A stretch of DNA of 64,000 bases from Ferdinandcohnia humi_A. Its GTDB lineage: Bacteria; Bacillota; Bacilli; Bacillales; Bacillaceae_L. Position numbers and translations under genes: made by a program. The notes beneath the pieces are model-generated. The model had not been told where the DNA came from and made no database searches. It saw nothing but the letters and a program-made list of their open reading frames with translations. This document shows positions 1-8,232 of the stretch, one piece after another. The stretch is from the NCBI GenBank assembly GCA_047608075.1, contig JBLKRX010000008.1, forward strand, positions 62,001 through 126,000. Direction: 5' to 3'. Within the stretch, counting starts at the first letter, position 1, and each line of letters opens with the position of its first letter.

Positions 1-582
1 ACAATCGGCGAGTTATCATCTTATCGAAGAGGCTCATTTCCACAACCATATGGAAAATCTGAGTGGTATGATGGCGAAGGAGCAATGCCATTTGTTCAAG
101 TAGCAGACATCGGTGATGATATGAGATTGGTTGATAATACTAAAAGGAAAATTTCAATGCTTGCACAACCTAAAAGCGTATTTGCACCGATTGGCTCAGT
201 CATCATAAGCTTACAAGGCAGTATAGGCAAAATTGCTGTTACTCAGTATAATGCCTATATTGATAGGACAGTGGCTATTTTCAAAAATATATCAAGTGAT
301 TTGCTACCAAAATATTTTGTATACCAATTACAACGAATCTTTGCTATTAAAGAAAAAACAGCAAGGGGAAGTACAATAAAAACTATTACAAAGGAAGAAT
401 TCACGGATTTTCCGATTGCTGTACCGGAACTAACAGAACAAGAACGAATTGTCTCTATTCTTGACCGCCTTGACGCTCTCTGCAATGACATATCAATTGG
501 ACTTACTGCAGAAATCGAGGCAAGGAAAAATCAGTTCGAATACTATCGTGATAAATTATTGACCTTTAAAGAACTCTCATAG
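1..582 (+). CDS. hsdS: Type I restriction specificity subunit HsdS, C-terminal part (5' end outside window)
   Basis: The reading frame is open from base 1, so the gene begins upstream; the first ATG at 85 is internal. The visible 193 residues are a second target-recognition domain followed by a helical conserved region. TRD hallmarks are RGSFPQPYGKSEW, then PFVQVADIG, then SVIISLQGSIGKIAV, and the helix begins at LTEQERIVSILDRLDALCNDI. HsdS decides which DNA sequence the HsdMSR complex methylates or cuts. The stop codon lies 17 bases before the likely hsdR start, so the two are co-transcribed. Which half-site it reads cannot be told from sequence alone. Confidence 0.9.
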   Translation, partial: TIGELSSYRRGSFPQPYGKSEWYDGEGAMPFVQVADIGDDMRLVDNTKRKISMLAQPKSVFAPIGSVIISLQGSIGKIAVTQYNAYIDRTVAIFKNISSDLLPKYFVYQLQRIFAIKEKTARGSTIKTITKEEFTDFPIAVPELTEQERIVSILDRLDALCNDISIGLTAEIEARKNQFEYYRDKLLTFKELS

Positions 583-599
583 GAATGGGGGCGGATATT

Positions 600-3500
600 A
601 TGCCTTATTTTAATATTGTTGCAGCCACAAGTGAAAACACCGTTGTCACAGAATATGAGCCAGTCAAGGCACGTTCAGACAGCTACCAGAGCGAGGCTGC
701 GCTGGAAAAGGAATTCATTCGTCTGCTTTGTGAGCAGGGGTATGATTATTTGAAAATCCATACAGAAAAAGATTTGATTTCAAATCTCCGTAATAAACTG
801 GAGAAGCTGAATCATTATGAGTTCTCCAATACGGAGTGGGATCAGTTTTTTAAGAGTGCTGTGGCTAATCCTAATGAGCATATTGTGGAGAAAACACGCA
901 AGATACAAGAAGACTTTGTTCAGGTACTAAAGAGGGATGATGGGACTTCTAAGAACATCGCTCTTATCGATAAAAAGAATATACACAACAACTGTCTACA
1001 AGTCATCAACCAGTATGTCATAGGTAAAGCAGATGGTGCGAAGTATGACAACCGATACGATGTGACGGTGCTTGTGAATGGTCTGCCTTTGGTGCATATT
1101 GAACTCAAACGTAGAGGTGTTGCGATTAGAGAGGCTTTCAATCAGATTAACCGTTACCAACGTGATTCCTTTTGGGCAGGCTGTGGTCTGTTTGAATATG
1201 TGCAGATGTTCGTTATCTCCAATGGTACAAACACCAAATATTATTCTAACAGCACTCGTTTTAATGCCATTAAGGATGCTAATTCCGGCAACACGAAGAA
1301 GGGTAAAACGAGCAATAGCTTTGAGTTCACGAGTTTTTGGGCAGATGCCAATAACCGTGTGATTCCAGATCTTATTGACTTTACTAAGACATTTTTTGCC
1401 AAGCATACCCTCTTAAATATTCTAACTAAGTACTGCATTTTCACATCAGAAAATATGCTGATGGTTATGAGACCATATCAAATTACTGCTACTGAGAGAA
1501 TCTTAAACAGAATAGAAATAGCCAACAATTATAAGAAATATGGCAGTGTTGCAGGAGGCGGATATATCTGGCATACTACTGGTTCTGGTAAAACTTTGAC
1601 ATCCTTTAAGACTGCAAGACTAGCTTCACAGCTTCCATATGTTGATAAAGTGATGTTTGTAGTAGACCGTAAGGATTTAGACTATCAGACAATGAAGGAG
1701 TATGACCGATTTGAGAAAGGTGCTGCCAACAGCAATACTTCTACATCTATTTTGAAGAAGCAGTTGGAAGACCCTAATGCCCATATTATTATTACAACCA
1801 TTCAGAAACTTGCAACTTTTATCAAGAAATATGCAGGGCATGAAGTGTTTAACAAGCACGTAGTCATTATCTTTGATGAATGCCATCGAAGTCAGTTCGG
1901 AGATATGCATAAGGCAATCGTGAAGAACTTTAAGAAATATCATTTATTTGGTTTTACAGGGACACCTATCTTCCCTGTTAATTCCAATCCTACAAGTAAA
2001 AATATGGGGTTCCTTACGACGGGACAGACCTTTGGTGACGAACTTCACACCTACACCATTGTAGATGCCATTAATGATAAGAATGTCCTTCCTTTCCGTG
2101 TGGATTACATCAAGACAATGGATGTAGACGAAGAAATCAGCGATGAAATGGTATGGGACATTAACCGTGAAAAAGCAATGATGGCTCCAAAGCGTATTGC
2201 TCTTGTGACCAAGTATATACTAGAGCATTTTGACCAGAAAACCTACCGTGGGGATAAGACATACATATTCAATTCCCTCACGAATATTGCAGAAGTTGCT
2301 TCTGCCCAAAGAGGTGCTGTGGAGGAGATTAAGCAGAAACAGCGTGTTAGTGGGTTTAATTCCATTTTTGCTGTAGCATCCGTGCCGATGGCGAAGCTGT
2401 ATTATGAAGAGTTCCAAAAGCAGATGAAAGCTGATCCAAAAAGAAAACTGCGTGTGGCTACTATTTTCAGTTATGGAGCAAATGAAGAAGAAACGGATGG
2501 CATCCTAGACGAGGAAAATTCAGAGGACACCTCTGCTCTTGAGCAAAACTCTCGTGATTTCCTTGAGGGAGCAATCAAAGACTACAACGAAATGTTCCAT
2601 ACCAATTATGATACATCCAGTGACAAATTCCAGAATTACTACAAGGATGTTTCCCTGCGTATGAAAAATAAGGAACTGGATTTATTAATTGTAGTGAATA
2701 TGTTCCTCACAGGTTTTGATGCCACTACACTCAATACCTTATGGGTAGACAAGAATCTGAAAATGCACGGATTGATTCAAGCATTTTCTAGAACAAACCG
2801 AATTCTAAATTCCATCAAGACCTTTGGAAATATTGTATGTTTTAGAAATCTGCAGAAACGTGTGGACAGTGCCATTGCCCGCTTTGGTGATAAGAATGCA
2901 GGCGGAATTGTTCTGATGAAGAGTTTTAAAGATTATTATTATGGCTATGAGTCAGTAGATGGAAAACCTATGCCGGGATATATGGATATGATGGGGGAAC
3001 TAACCGAGAAGTTCCCACTATTAGAGCCAAAGATTATCGGAGAGCAGAATCAGAAAGATTTTATTGCACTCTTTGGAGCAATCCTTCGTATGAGAAATCT
3101 CCTTTCCTCCTTTGATGAATTCAAGGATAAGGAAATGATTACAGAAAGGGATTTGCAGGATTATCTTGGGAGATATCAGGATTTACGTGATGAATGGAAA
3201 CGAAAGCGTGAAGCTGGAGAAAGTACAGATATTATTGATGATATTGTGTTTGAAGTAGAGTTGATCAAACAGATAGAAATCAATATTGATTATATTCTGA
3301 TGCTTGTGAAGAAGTATCACGATACCCATTGTAAAGATAAGGAAGTGCTCGTTACCATTAAGAAGGCAATTGATGCCAGCCCTGAGCTTCGCAGCAAGAA
3401 ACAGCTGATTGAAACCTTTATTGCAGGAGTCAACGATGCGGATGATGTTATGAGCGAATGGCACAATTATGTTGTGAAACAGCGTGAAGAAGAACTGCAA

Positions 3501-3827
3501 ACCATCATCACAGAAGAAAAGTTAAAACCAGAGGATACTCGGAAATACCTTGAAAATGCGTTCCGTGACGGTGAAATTAAGACCTCAGGAACGGATATTG
3601 ATAAGCTAATGCCTCCTGTTTCACGGTTTGGTGGCGGTGGCAGGGCTAAAAAAAAGCAGAATGTTATTGATAGGATGAAGGCTTTTTTTGAGAAATATTT
3701 TGGCATTGGCGGTTCCCGTTCGTTTACAGAGCAGGAGCGTGAACCTGTGGCATATAATCTAGATACACAAAACCATTTTCCTATGGTGGCTGAACAACCA
3801 AGTCAACATAGTTATGATAAAGAATAA
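600..3827 (+). CDS. hsdR: Type I restriction enzyme motor/nuclease subunit HsdR
   Basis: The product is about 1075 aa, normal for HsdR. In order it has an N-terminal PD-(D/E)xK nuclease (D154, then E168-L-K170), a superfamily 2 translocase with Walker A TGSGKT (327-332), DECH box at 426-429, FTGTP motif, the FLTGFDATTLNTLW segment, and motif VI QAFSRTNRI. It would translocate DNA and cleave unmodified DNA at a distance, with HsdS and HsdM. I chose ATG 600 because GGGGGCGG sits a proper distance upstream; the in-frame ATG at 585 almost abuts the hsdS stop and lacks a good site. The frame is intact. Base composition is less AT-rich than the element that follows. Confidence 0.93.
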   Translation: MPYFNIVAATSENTVVTEYEPVKARSDSYQSEAALEKEFIRLLCEQGYDYLKIHTEKDLISNLRNKLEKLNHYEFSNTEWDQFFKSAVANPNEHIVEKTRKIQEDFVQVLKRDDGTSKNIALIDKKNIHNNCLQVINQYVIGKADGAKYDNRYDVTVLVNGLPLVHIELKRRGVAIREAFNQINRYQRDSFWAGCGLFEYVQMFVISNGTNTKYYSNSTRFNAIKDANSGNTKKGKTSNSFEFTSFWADANNRVIPDLIDFTKTFFAKHTLLNILTKYCIFTSENMLMVMRPYQITATERILNRIEIANNYKKYGSVAGGGYIWHTTGSGKTLTSFKTARLASQLPYVDKVMFVVDRKDLDYQTMKEYDRFEKGAANSNTSTSILKKQLEDPNAHIIITTIQKLATFIKKYAGHEVFNKHVVIIFDECHRSQFGDMHKAIVKNFKKYHLFGFTGTPIFPVNSNPTSKNMGFLTTGQTFGDELHTYTIVDAINDKNVLPFRVDYIKTMDVDEEISDEMVWDINREKAMMAPKRIALVTKYILEHFDQKTYRGDKTYIFNSLTNIAEVASAQRGAVEEIKQKQRVSGFNSIFAVASVPMAKLYYEEFQKQMKADPKRKLRVATIFSYGANEEETDGILDEENSEDTSALEQNSRDFLEGAIKDYNEMFHTNYDTSSDKFQNYYKDVSLRMKNKELDLLIVVNMFLTGFDATTLNTLWVDKNLKMHGLIQAFSRTNRILNSIKTFGNIVCFRNLQKRVDSAIARFGDKNAGGIVLMKSFKDYYYGYESVDGKPMPGYMDMMGELTEKFPLLEPKIIGEQNQKDFIALFGAILRMRNLLSSFDEFKDKEMITERDLQDYLGRYQDLRDEWKRKREAGESTDIIDDIVFEVELIKQIEINIDYILMLVKKYHDTHCKDKEVLVTIKKAIDASPELRSKKQLIETFIAGVNDADDVMSEWHNYVVKQREEELQTIITEEKLKPEDTRKYLENAFRDGEIKTSGTDIDKLMPPVSRFGGGGRAKKKQNVIDRMKAFFEKYFGIGGSRSFTEQEREPVAYNLDTQNHFPMVAEQPSQHSYDKE

Positions 3828-3837
3828 CATTGCATGG

Positions 3838-3930
3838 AGGGGCGGTCTGAATCTCTACAAGCTAACCCCCTAAGACCGCTGCCCGCCTTCACGTAAAAAA
3901 TCGCATAATTCGATAGGGGGTAGCCCTTAA
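3838..3930. other. GC-rich nested inverted repeats; candidate cos, attachment or structured-RNA site
   Basis: In an AT-rich setting this short patch is clearly GC-rich. GCGGTCT at 3842-3848 is complementary to AGACCGC at 3873-3879, and GCTAACCCCCTA at 3861-3872 is nearly complementary to TAGGGGGTAGC at 3914-3924. It lies at the presumed left edge of the element. The two pairings overlap, so they could be alternative folds. GC-rich dyads of this kind occur at phage cos sites and at recombinase attachment sites. I cannot decide between these. Confidence 0.4.
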
Positions 3931-3967
3931 ACGGTCAAAATAAAGTCACATAGCCTTGTAAACCTTT

Positions 3968-4090
3968 ATGCAACTTATGAATAGCAACCAATTGAGAAAT
4001 CTAATAATTAAATTACTTAAGGAATATAACTTTAAAGTTAGTGAATTTAAAATATATCTGAGAGCCGACTATAATAACATGAATAAATGA
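3968..4090 (+). CDS. Possible 40-aa small protein, low support
   Basis: An open frame of 40 codons begins MQLMNSNQLRNLIIKLL and ends in RADYNNMNK. It is rich in Asn, Lys and Leu and looks helical. There is no clear ribosome binding site before either ATG (3968 or 3977), which weakens the case. It could be a remnant of a longer gene or chance. It lies between the GC-rich dyad patch and the PC4-like gene. Confidence 0.25.
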   Translation: MQLMNSNQLRNLIIKLLKEYNFKVSEFKIYLRADYNNMNK

Positions 4091-4104
4091 GGTAGGTACC
4101 TAAA

Positions 4105-4323
4105 ATGGCAGACATCAAATTTGAAATCACAAAACAAATCGCAGTCTTATCCGAATCACCAAAAGGCTGGCAAAAAGAACTTAATCTAATTAGTTGGAAC
4201 GGTCGTGAACCGAAATACGACATCCGTGACTGGGCTCCAAATCATGAAAAAATGGGCAAGGGTGTTACGTTAAGTAATGAAGAAATGGATAAGTTAGTGG
4301 AAGTTTTAAGTACTCTAAAATAG
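4105..4323 (+). CDS. PC4/YdbC-family single-stranded nucleic-acid-binding protein
   Basis: The 72-residue product matches the PC4-like (transcriptional coactivator p15) family as found in Firmicutes YdbC proteins. The recognisable core is KGWQKELNLISWNGREPKYDIRDW, followed by MGKGVTLSNEEM and a C-terminal helix. Family members form dimers that bind single-stranded DNA through a beta sheet. In eukaryotes PC4 works with RNA polymerase II; bacterial homologues are common on phages and integrative elements. Here it is the first confident gene of the element and stands two genes before the RNA polymerase-like protein, so a shared role in element transcription or replication is plausible but not shown. 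Confidence 0.82.
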   Translation: MADIKFEITKQIAVLSESPKGWQKELNLISWNGREPKYDIRDWAPNHEKMGKGVTLSNEEMDKLVEVLSTLK

Positions 4324-4346
4324 TGATTTCGATAGGGGGTTCACAA

Positions 4347-4589
4347 ATGTCTGAAAAAATTGTTGATGTAACAGGTAAGTATAGTCATGAAATACTTGAA
4401 ATTAAAAATAAGCTTCAACAATTAGAGAATAAAAGAATCTATGAAATATCAAATGTCCAATCAGACGGTTATCTATCTACAAATATTACTCAACTAAAGA
4501 AAATGATTGCTGGACTAATTTACAAAATTGAGTATGGGAAAGAGTCTGTAGATGAGCAGTTTACAGAGATATTTAGTAAGCTTAAATAG
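4347..4589 (+). CDS. Hypothetical 80-aa helical protein
   Basis: The start at ATG 4347 follows GATAGGGGG at a good distance, while the in-frame GTG at 4323 overlaps the previous stop and lacks a site. The protein is mostly helical with a short coiled-coil-like run (ILEIKNKLQQLENKRIYEI). No known family was recognised. It follows the PC4-like gene directly and precedes the leader of the polymerase-like gene. Its ribosome-binding region contains the 13-base string TTCGATAGGGGGT that also occurs at 3909-3921. Confidence 0.6.
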   Translation: MSEKIVDVTGKYSHEILEIKNKLQQLENKRIYEISNVQSDGYLSTNITQLKKMIAGLIYKIEYGKESVDEQFTEIFSKLK

Positions 4590-4644
4590 ATTTCTGTTTG
4601 TTTAGGAATATTTGCAATTATTCAAATATAATATGCTACTATTA

Positions 4645-4678
4645 AACTGGAGGGTTTTTACCTTTCAGTTATTTTTTT
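4645..4678 (+). terminator. Terminator-like hairpin in the leader of the RNA polymerase-like gene (possible attenuator)
   Basis: AACTGGAGGGT (4645-4655) pairs along its whole length, with some G-U pairs, with ACCTTTCAGTT (4660-4670), leaving a TTTT loop and followed by ATTTTTTTA. A TATAAT at 4627-4632 lies just upstream, without a convincing -35 box. The hairpin ends 36 bases before the start codon at 4714, so any transcript entering the gene from upstream must pass it. Confidence 0.65.
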
Positions 4679-4713
4679 ACTCTTAACATAATCTCTTACG
4701 GAGGTCAAAATAG

Positions 4714-7700
4714 ATGAAACAACTGCGACAAATTAAAATGTATAGCTTCAAACGAGACAGTATTTCAGATGGTCAAATTAATTCTGAAAATCTGGATTCA
4801 TCAATCATTACGTTATCAGATAGTTTTTTACTTTTTGCATTGGAGAAGCATTTAAATAGAGAATTTGCGAATGGCGACTTAATCATAGAACTCATTAAAG
4901 TAATGTTACCAATGACAGAAGAAGAAGCAAAAAATGAATGGCAAAATGGGCTGACGTTTAATGGTGCTAAATATTATGCGTGGTTTGCAACGACTGGTGG
5001 TATGAAAAAGGAGAATAGTGGTAAATGTGAAACGTTCTTTATTCGAGAGGATTGCCGATCATTTGCGGATGAATTAGAAGAAATCATTTCACTTGGCAAG
5101 TTTAAAGAAATAGAAGTAAGCAATGAAGAAGTTTGTATCAATAAAGATATACTAAGTCGACTTTCATTAGCTACAAGTAGTGCATACATGGTTGGGGATA
5201 TGCCTGATTTTATTGTATTGCCACAGCCAACATTTCGAATCATCAACGATTATAAGACGGTTGAAAAGTTTTCAAAACAAGTAGAAGAAAAGACAGTAGT
5301 TGATTACAAATTGGTCAATGTTCATTTTGATGAGGATGTTGATATGTTTGATGGCGGTGCTATTGCAACTCCTGATGTATTTTTGCAGATTCAGGAATCA
5401 TTAAATCTAGATTATCCAGTGGAATTTGCGATCATTCGAGGGTATGGCATCGGCATCAAGGGTATGATTACAAAGTTTGATATTATCGGGTACTTGGATT
5501 CCATTTACAAGGAAGATACAGAATATTTTAGAAAATTAAAGGGTCAATATCAATTTAAAGATATGTGGGACGAATGGCAAACGGTCACTGAAAAGACGAT
5601 GTTGTTAAATGAGAGCATGGTTAAATTGGCGAAGTACTATAATGCTGATCATGGCGAGAATATGAGTACATATCGAAATAGACTCAATGTGGTAGATTCG
5701 AAGTATAAGGATATTATCAATAAGTTATATGTTACAAAGGTTAATAATCGGGATGAAGACATTGAGGATTATCGCAGAACCAATTATCAATTAATCAATG
5801 CACTGGCACTCAGTAAGGCGGATTATATGGAATTGTTAAATAATGATGTGAAATCGTATAAGAAAATATTAAAGCCTTTTGATAAATCAAACGAACAAGA
5901 TGAATGGCTAATTAACATCGATGCAATCCGTTTATTCTTTAAAAACTTAGTGAAAAGTGATTTAGAAGATTCGGAAGCGTTACAGGATGAAATAGTACAT
6001 ATGAGTCAAAATGTTGTAACGAAATGTGAAGAGTTACTTCATATTTCAGAGGATTTTGTGAAGCTAAAGTATGTGAAAAACAACCTTGCACGTTTAATTG
6101 AAAAGAAATCAAGGGAACTAGCAAGCGGTAAATTTACAGTAAAAGCGAAATATCAATATATTGCAGTATGTCCAATCTCATATTTGAACTTTGCTATGAC
6201 ACGTGACCAAGGTAAGAATGGTTTACAAGCAGGGCAATTTTACAGTGCAGATTGCGAAGATGGTGTTGTTCGGACAATTAGTAGAAATCCCCTTTGTGCA
6301 TATTCGGAAGTGCATAATGTAACGTTTGTTAAAAATGATTTATTAAAAAAGTGGCTCAGTCCTTGTCGGGAACTCATTTATTTTAATCAACAATCAGATA
6401 TACTGGCTCTTATGTCATCAGCGGATACGGATGGTGATGCTTGTACAGTGATTGATAATGAGATTATTCGGAATGCAGTCGTTGTTCCGCAAGATGGTAA
6501 GTATTTTATCAATCAAGATGATGGGCATAAAGAGATGATGCAATATAATGCTGAAAATCGATTTTTAGCAACCTATCGTGCGAGTGGTAACTTAATTGGA
6601 AAGATTAGTTTGAAGGCTGCAAGTATTAATTCAGATAGTCAGAGAACGCTAGATTACTATGATGTAGCAAAAGGGGAATTTACCCTTTTTAATGAAATCG
6701 ATATCGAAGACAAGGAAGAAAGAAAAGCGTTTATCCAAGAAAAGATAGATAGTGGCGAATGGCTTACAACATATAAAGCAAGTGAACAGCATAGAGCGTA
6801 TATCAAGCAACGATTCTATGAAAATGAAAAAGATATTTACACAGTCCTCTATAATGCAATGGTTAGTATTGATGCACCTAAGACGCTTTATTTTCCAAGT
6901 GATGACGATATGCAAATAATCAATGAAAAGTATAATCGGAAGGCTTGGTTTTTGCAGTATCGAGAGAATAAAGAAAATGTTGTTAGTCATCAATATGAAT
7001 ATACTTTTGGGTTATTGGATCATGTTTCTCGATTAATAAAGCAACAATTACTAGATGAAATTAATGCGATTCAAACTAAATTCGATAACCGAGCTAATCT
7101 TATTCAAGAAAAATTGGTCAATGGAGATTACAATTTTGAACATTACAACGAATGTTTAGCAGAAGTTGAAAGTTTATATTCGGGCTACTCCAAAGAAAGA
7201 CAAGGTGCCAGCAATGATTCGTATCGAAAAAAGAGAAAATTGGAACGTGATAGAAATGAAACGATCGAGCAAGGTGGCTGGGATCAATATCATGAGTCTG
7301 ATTTTGAATCAAAGATTAAAACAATCAATTTAGATAGGGTAAAAAAGTATAAGGAAATCGATGCAAACTATTTTGTTCAGTCGAATGAACTCGTTGGAAA
7401 ATTTGATATGCCGACACTTGCGAATGCTATCGGGAATTTGAAAAATTGTACAGAAGATTTTATCATTAACCTCTTTTATCCAGTGTTTGGTTATTTGAAT
7501 GAAAAATTGCAAAGTAAGCGTTATGTCTATAAAAAAGATCCAAATGGAGACATCGAGTTTTTAAGTGAACGCTATACGAAAATATCTCATGATTTTGTGG
7601 ACAATACGATTCGGATTAAAAAACAATATCTTGAAGATAAGAAAAATTACAACCTAATTTCTGTGAAAGCAGATATTCGTGCAAGAGTGCTAGATGAAAG

Positions 7701-7944
7701 CGTCATTGAAATGATCGAAACGGAATTAAAAGAAAATAATGAACTAGTATTTGATATTCAAGTAAAGGATGACAAAGTGCTGCTATCGAGAGATGAACAG
7801 AATGTATTAGAAGTATTTAAGGATTGGCTCCAAATTAACGAATACAATCTTTTAAATTGTAGTAGTGTAAAAGTTGAATTATTAGTGGAAATCGCTAAAA
7901 GTAGAAAAAGTTTAAAATTAACCATTACTGAAATCACTATATAG
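4714..7944 (+). CDS. Two-barrel RNA polymerase homologue (eukaryotic RdRP / QDE-1 / YonO-like), 1076 aa
   Basis: The product shows the conserved order of the cellular RdRP/YonO superfamily. Near residues 210-250 is a first-barrel motif: FDGGAIATPDVFLQIQ, about twenty residues later a P-x-x-F segment and R242-GYGIGI-K249-G250, resembling the SDGxGxIS...FQxRxxGxKGV pattern of eukaryotic RdRPs. Near 515-580 is the second barrel: RTISRNP (RNP 524-526), then the metal-binding loop SSADTDGDACTVID with D571, D573 and D575, matching the DbDGD signature. Such enzymes are single-chain polymerases; YonO of phage SPbeta is DNA-dependent and transcribes late genes. Whether this one copies DNA or RNA is unknown. 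The start has a strong GGAGG. The C-terminal 450 residues are charged, partly coiled-coil and unrecognised. The call rests on motif reading. Confidence 0.82.
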   Translation: MKQLRQIKMYSFKRDSISDGQINSENLDSSIITLSDSFLLFALEKHLNREFANGDLIIELIKVMLPMTEEEAKNEWQNGLTFNGAKYYAWFATTGGMKKENSGKCETFFIREDCRSFADELEEIISLGKFKEIEVSNEEVCINKDILSRLSLATSSAYMVGDMPDFIVLPQPTFRIINDYKTVEKFSKQVEEKTVVDYKLVNVHFDEDVDMFDGGAIATPDVFLQIQESLNLDYPVEFAIIRGYGIGIKGMITKFDIIGYLDSIYKEDTEYFRKLKGQYQFKDMWDEWQTVTEKTMLLNESMVKLAKYYNADHGENMSTYRNRLNVVDSKYKDIINKLYVTKVNNRDEDIEDYRRTNYQLINALALSKADYMELLNNDVKSYKKILKPFDKSNEQDEWLINIDAIRLFFKNLVKSDLEDSEALQDEIVHMSQNVVTKCEELLHISEDFVKLKYVKNNLARLIEKKSRELASGKFTVKAKYQYIAVCPISYLNFAMTRDQGKNGLQAGQFYSADCEDGVVRTISRNPLCAYSEVHNVTFVKNDLLKKWLSPCRELIYFNQQSDILALMSSADTDGDACTVIDNEIIRNAVVVPQDGKYFINQDDGHKEMMQYNAENRFLATYRASGNLIGKISLKAASINSDSQRTLDYYDVAKGEFTLFNEIDIEDKEERKAFIQEKIDSGEWLTTYKASEQHRAYIKQRFYENEKDIYTVLYNAMVSIDAPKTLYFPSDDDMQIINEKYNRKAWFLQYRENKENVVSHQYEYTFGLLDHVSRLIKQQLLDEINAIQTKFDNRANLIQEKLVNGDYNFEHYNECLAEVESLYSGYSKERQGASNDSYRKKRKLERDRNETIEQGGWDQYHESDFESKIKTINLDRVKKYKEIDANYFVQSNELVGKFDMPTLANAIGNLKNCTEDFIINLFYPVFGYLNEKLQSKRYVYKKDPNGDIEFLSERYTKISHDFVDNTIRIKKQYLEDKKNYNLISVKADIRARVLDESVIEMIETELKENNELVFDIQVKDDKVLLSRDEQNVLEVFKDWLQINEYNLLNCSSVKVELLVEIAKSRKSLKLTITEITI

Positions 7945-7948
7945 TCGT

Positions 7949-7975
7949 GGCTCTTCCAGAGCCACTTTTGCGAAA
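7949..7975 (+). terminator. Intrinsic terminator after the polymerase-like gene
   Basis: GTGGCTCT and AGAGCCAC form a perfect 8-bp stem around a 3-base loop, followed by TTTT. It begins a few bases after the stop codon and lies about 47 bases before the TTG start at 8022. Confidence 0.75.
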
Positions 7976-8021
7976 GAGTATGTACTTTTTCAAAATTACT
8001 ATTATAGGGAGGTCGGTATAA

Positions 8022-8210
8022 TTGAACAATCAAACAATCGTTATTACCCAATCAAGAATGGCAGGGTGGTTAATGTTTAATAGGTTTCATAAAGTCGATG
8101 AAAAAGTTGATTTGAAGGATAGGAATCGAAAAATTTATATTTTTAAAGATTCATCTGATTTAAGAGAAGCAATGGAACGATATAACGAGTTTAAAGATTT
8201 AATAGAATAG
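8022..8210 (+). CDS. Small DUF5659-like protein
   Basis: The 62-residue product starts at a TTG, supported by AGGGAGG nine bases upstream. Its pattern is an N-terminal segment IVITQSRMAGWLMFNRF, then a loop, then KIYIFKDSSDLREAMERYNEF. This resembles the short DUF5659-type proteins of Firmicutes phages and integrative elements; the function of that family is unknown. It is followed after 22 bases by the helicase-like gene and is probably translated from the same transcript. Family assignment is from memory of the pattern and is tentative. Confidence 0.6.
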   Translation: MNNQTIVITQSRMAGWLMFNRFHKVDEKVDLKDRNRKIYIFKDSSDLREAMERYNEFKDLIE

Positions 8211-8232
8211 GTTGCAAAATTGGAGGTTCATA

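Noticed and set aside
1..3827. Type I hsdS-hsdR as cargo of the phage-like element
   Set aside because: The locus is cut by the window start, its base composition is closer to ordinary chromosome, and no boundary evidence places it inside the element; left as possible but not claimed.
4714..7944. Primase or replicative DNA polymerase
   Set aside because: No zinc-binding primase start, TOPRIM motif or family A/B polymerase motifs are visible, while the DbDGD, RNP and first-barrel motifs fit two-barrel RNA polymerases.
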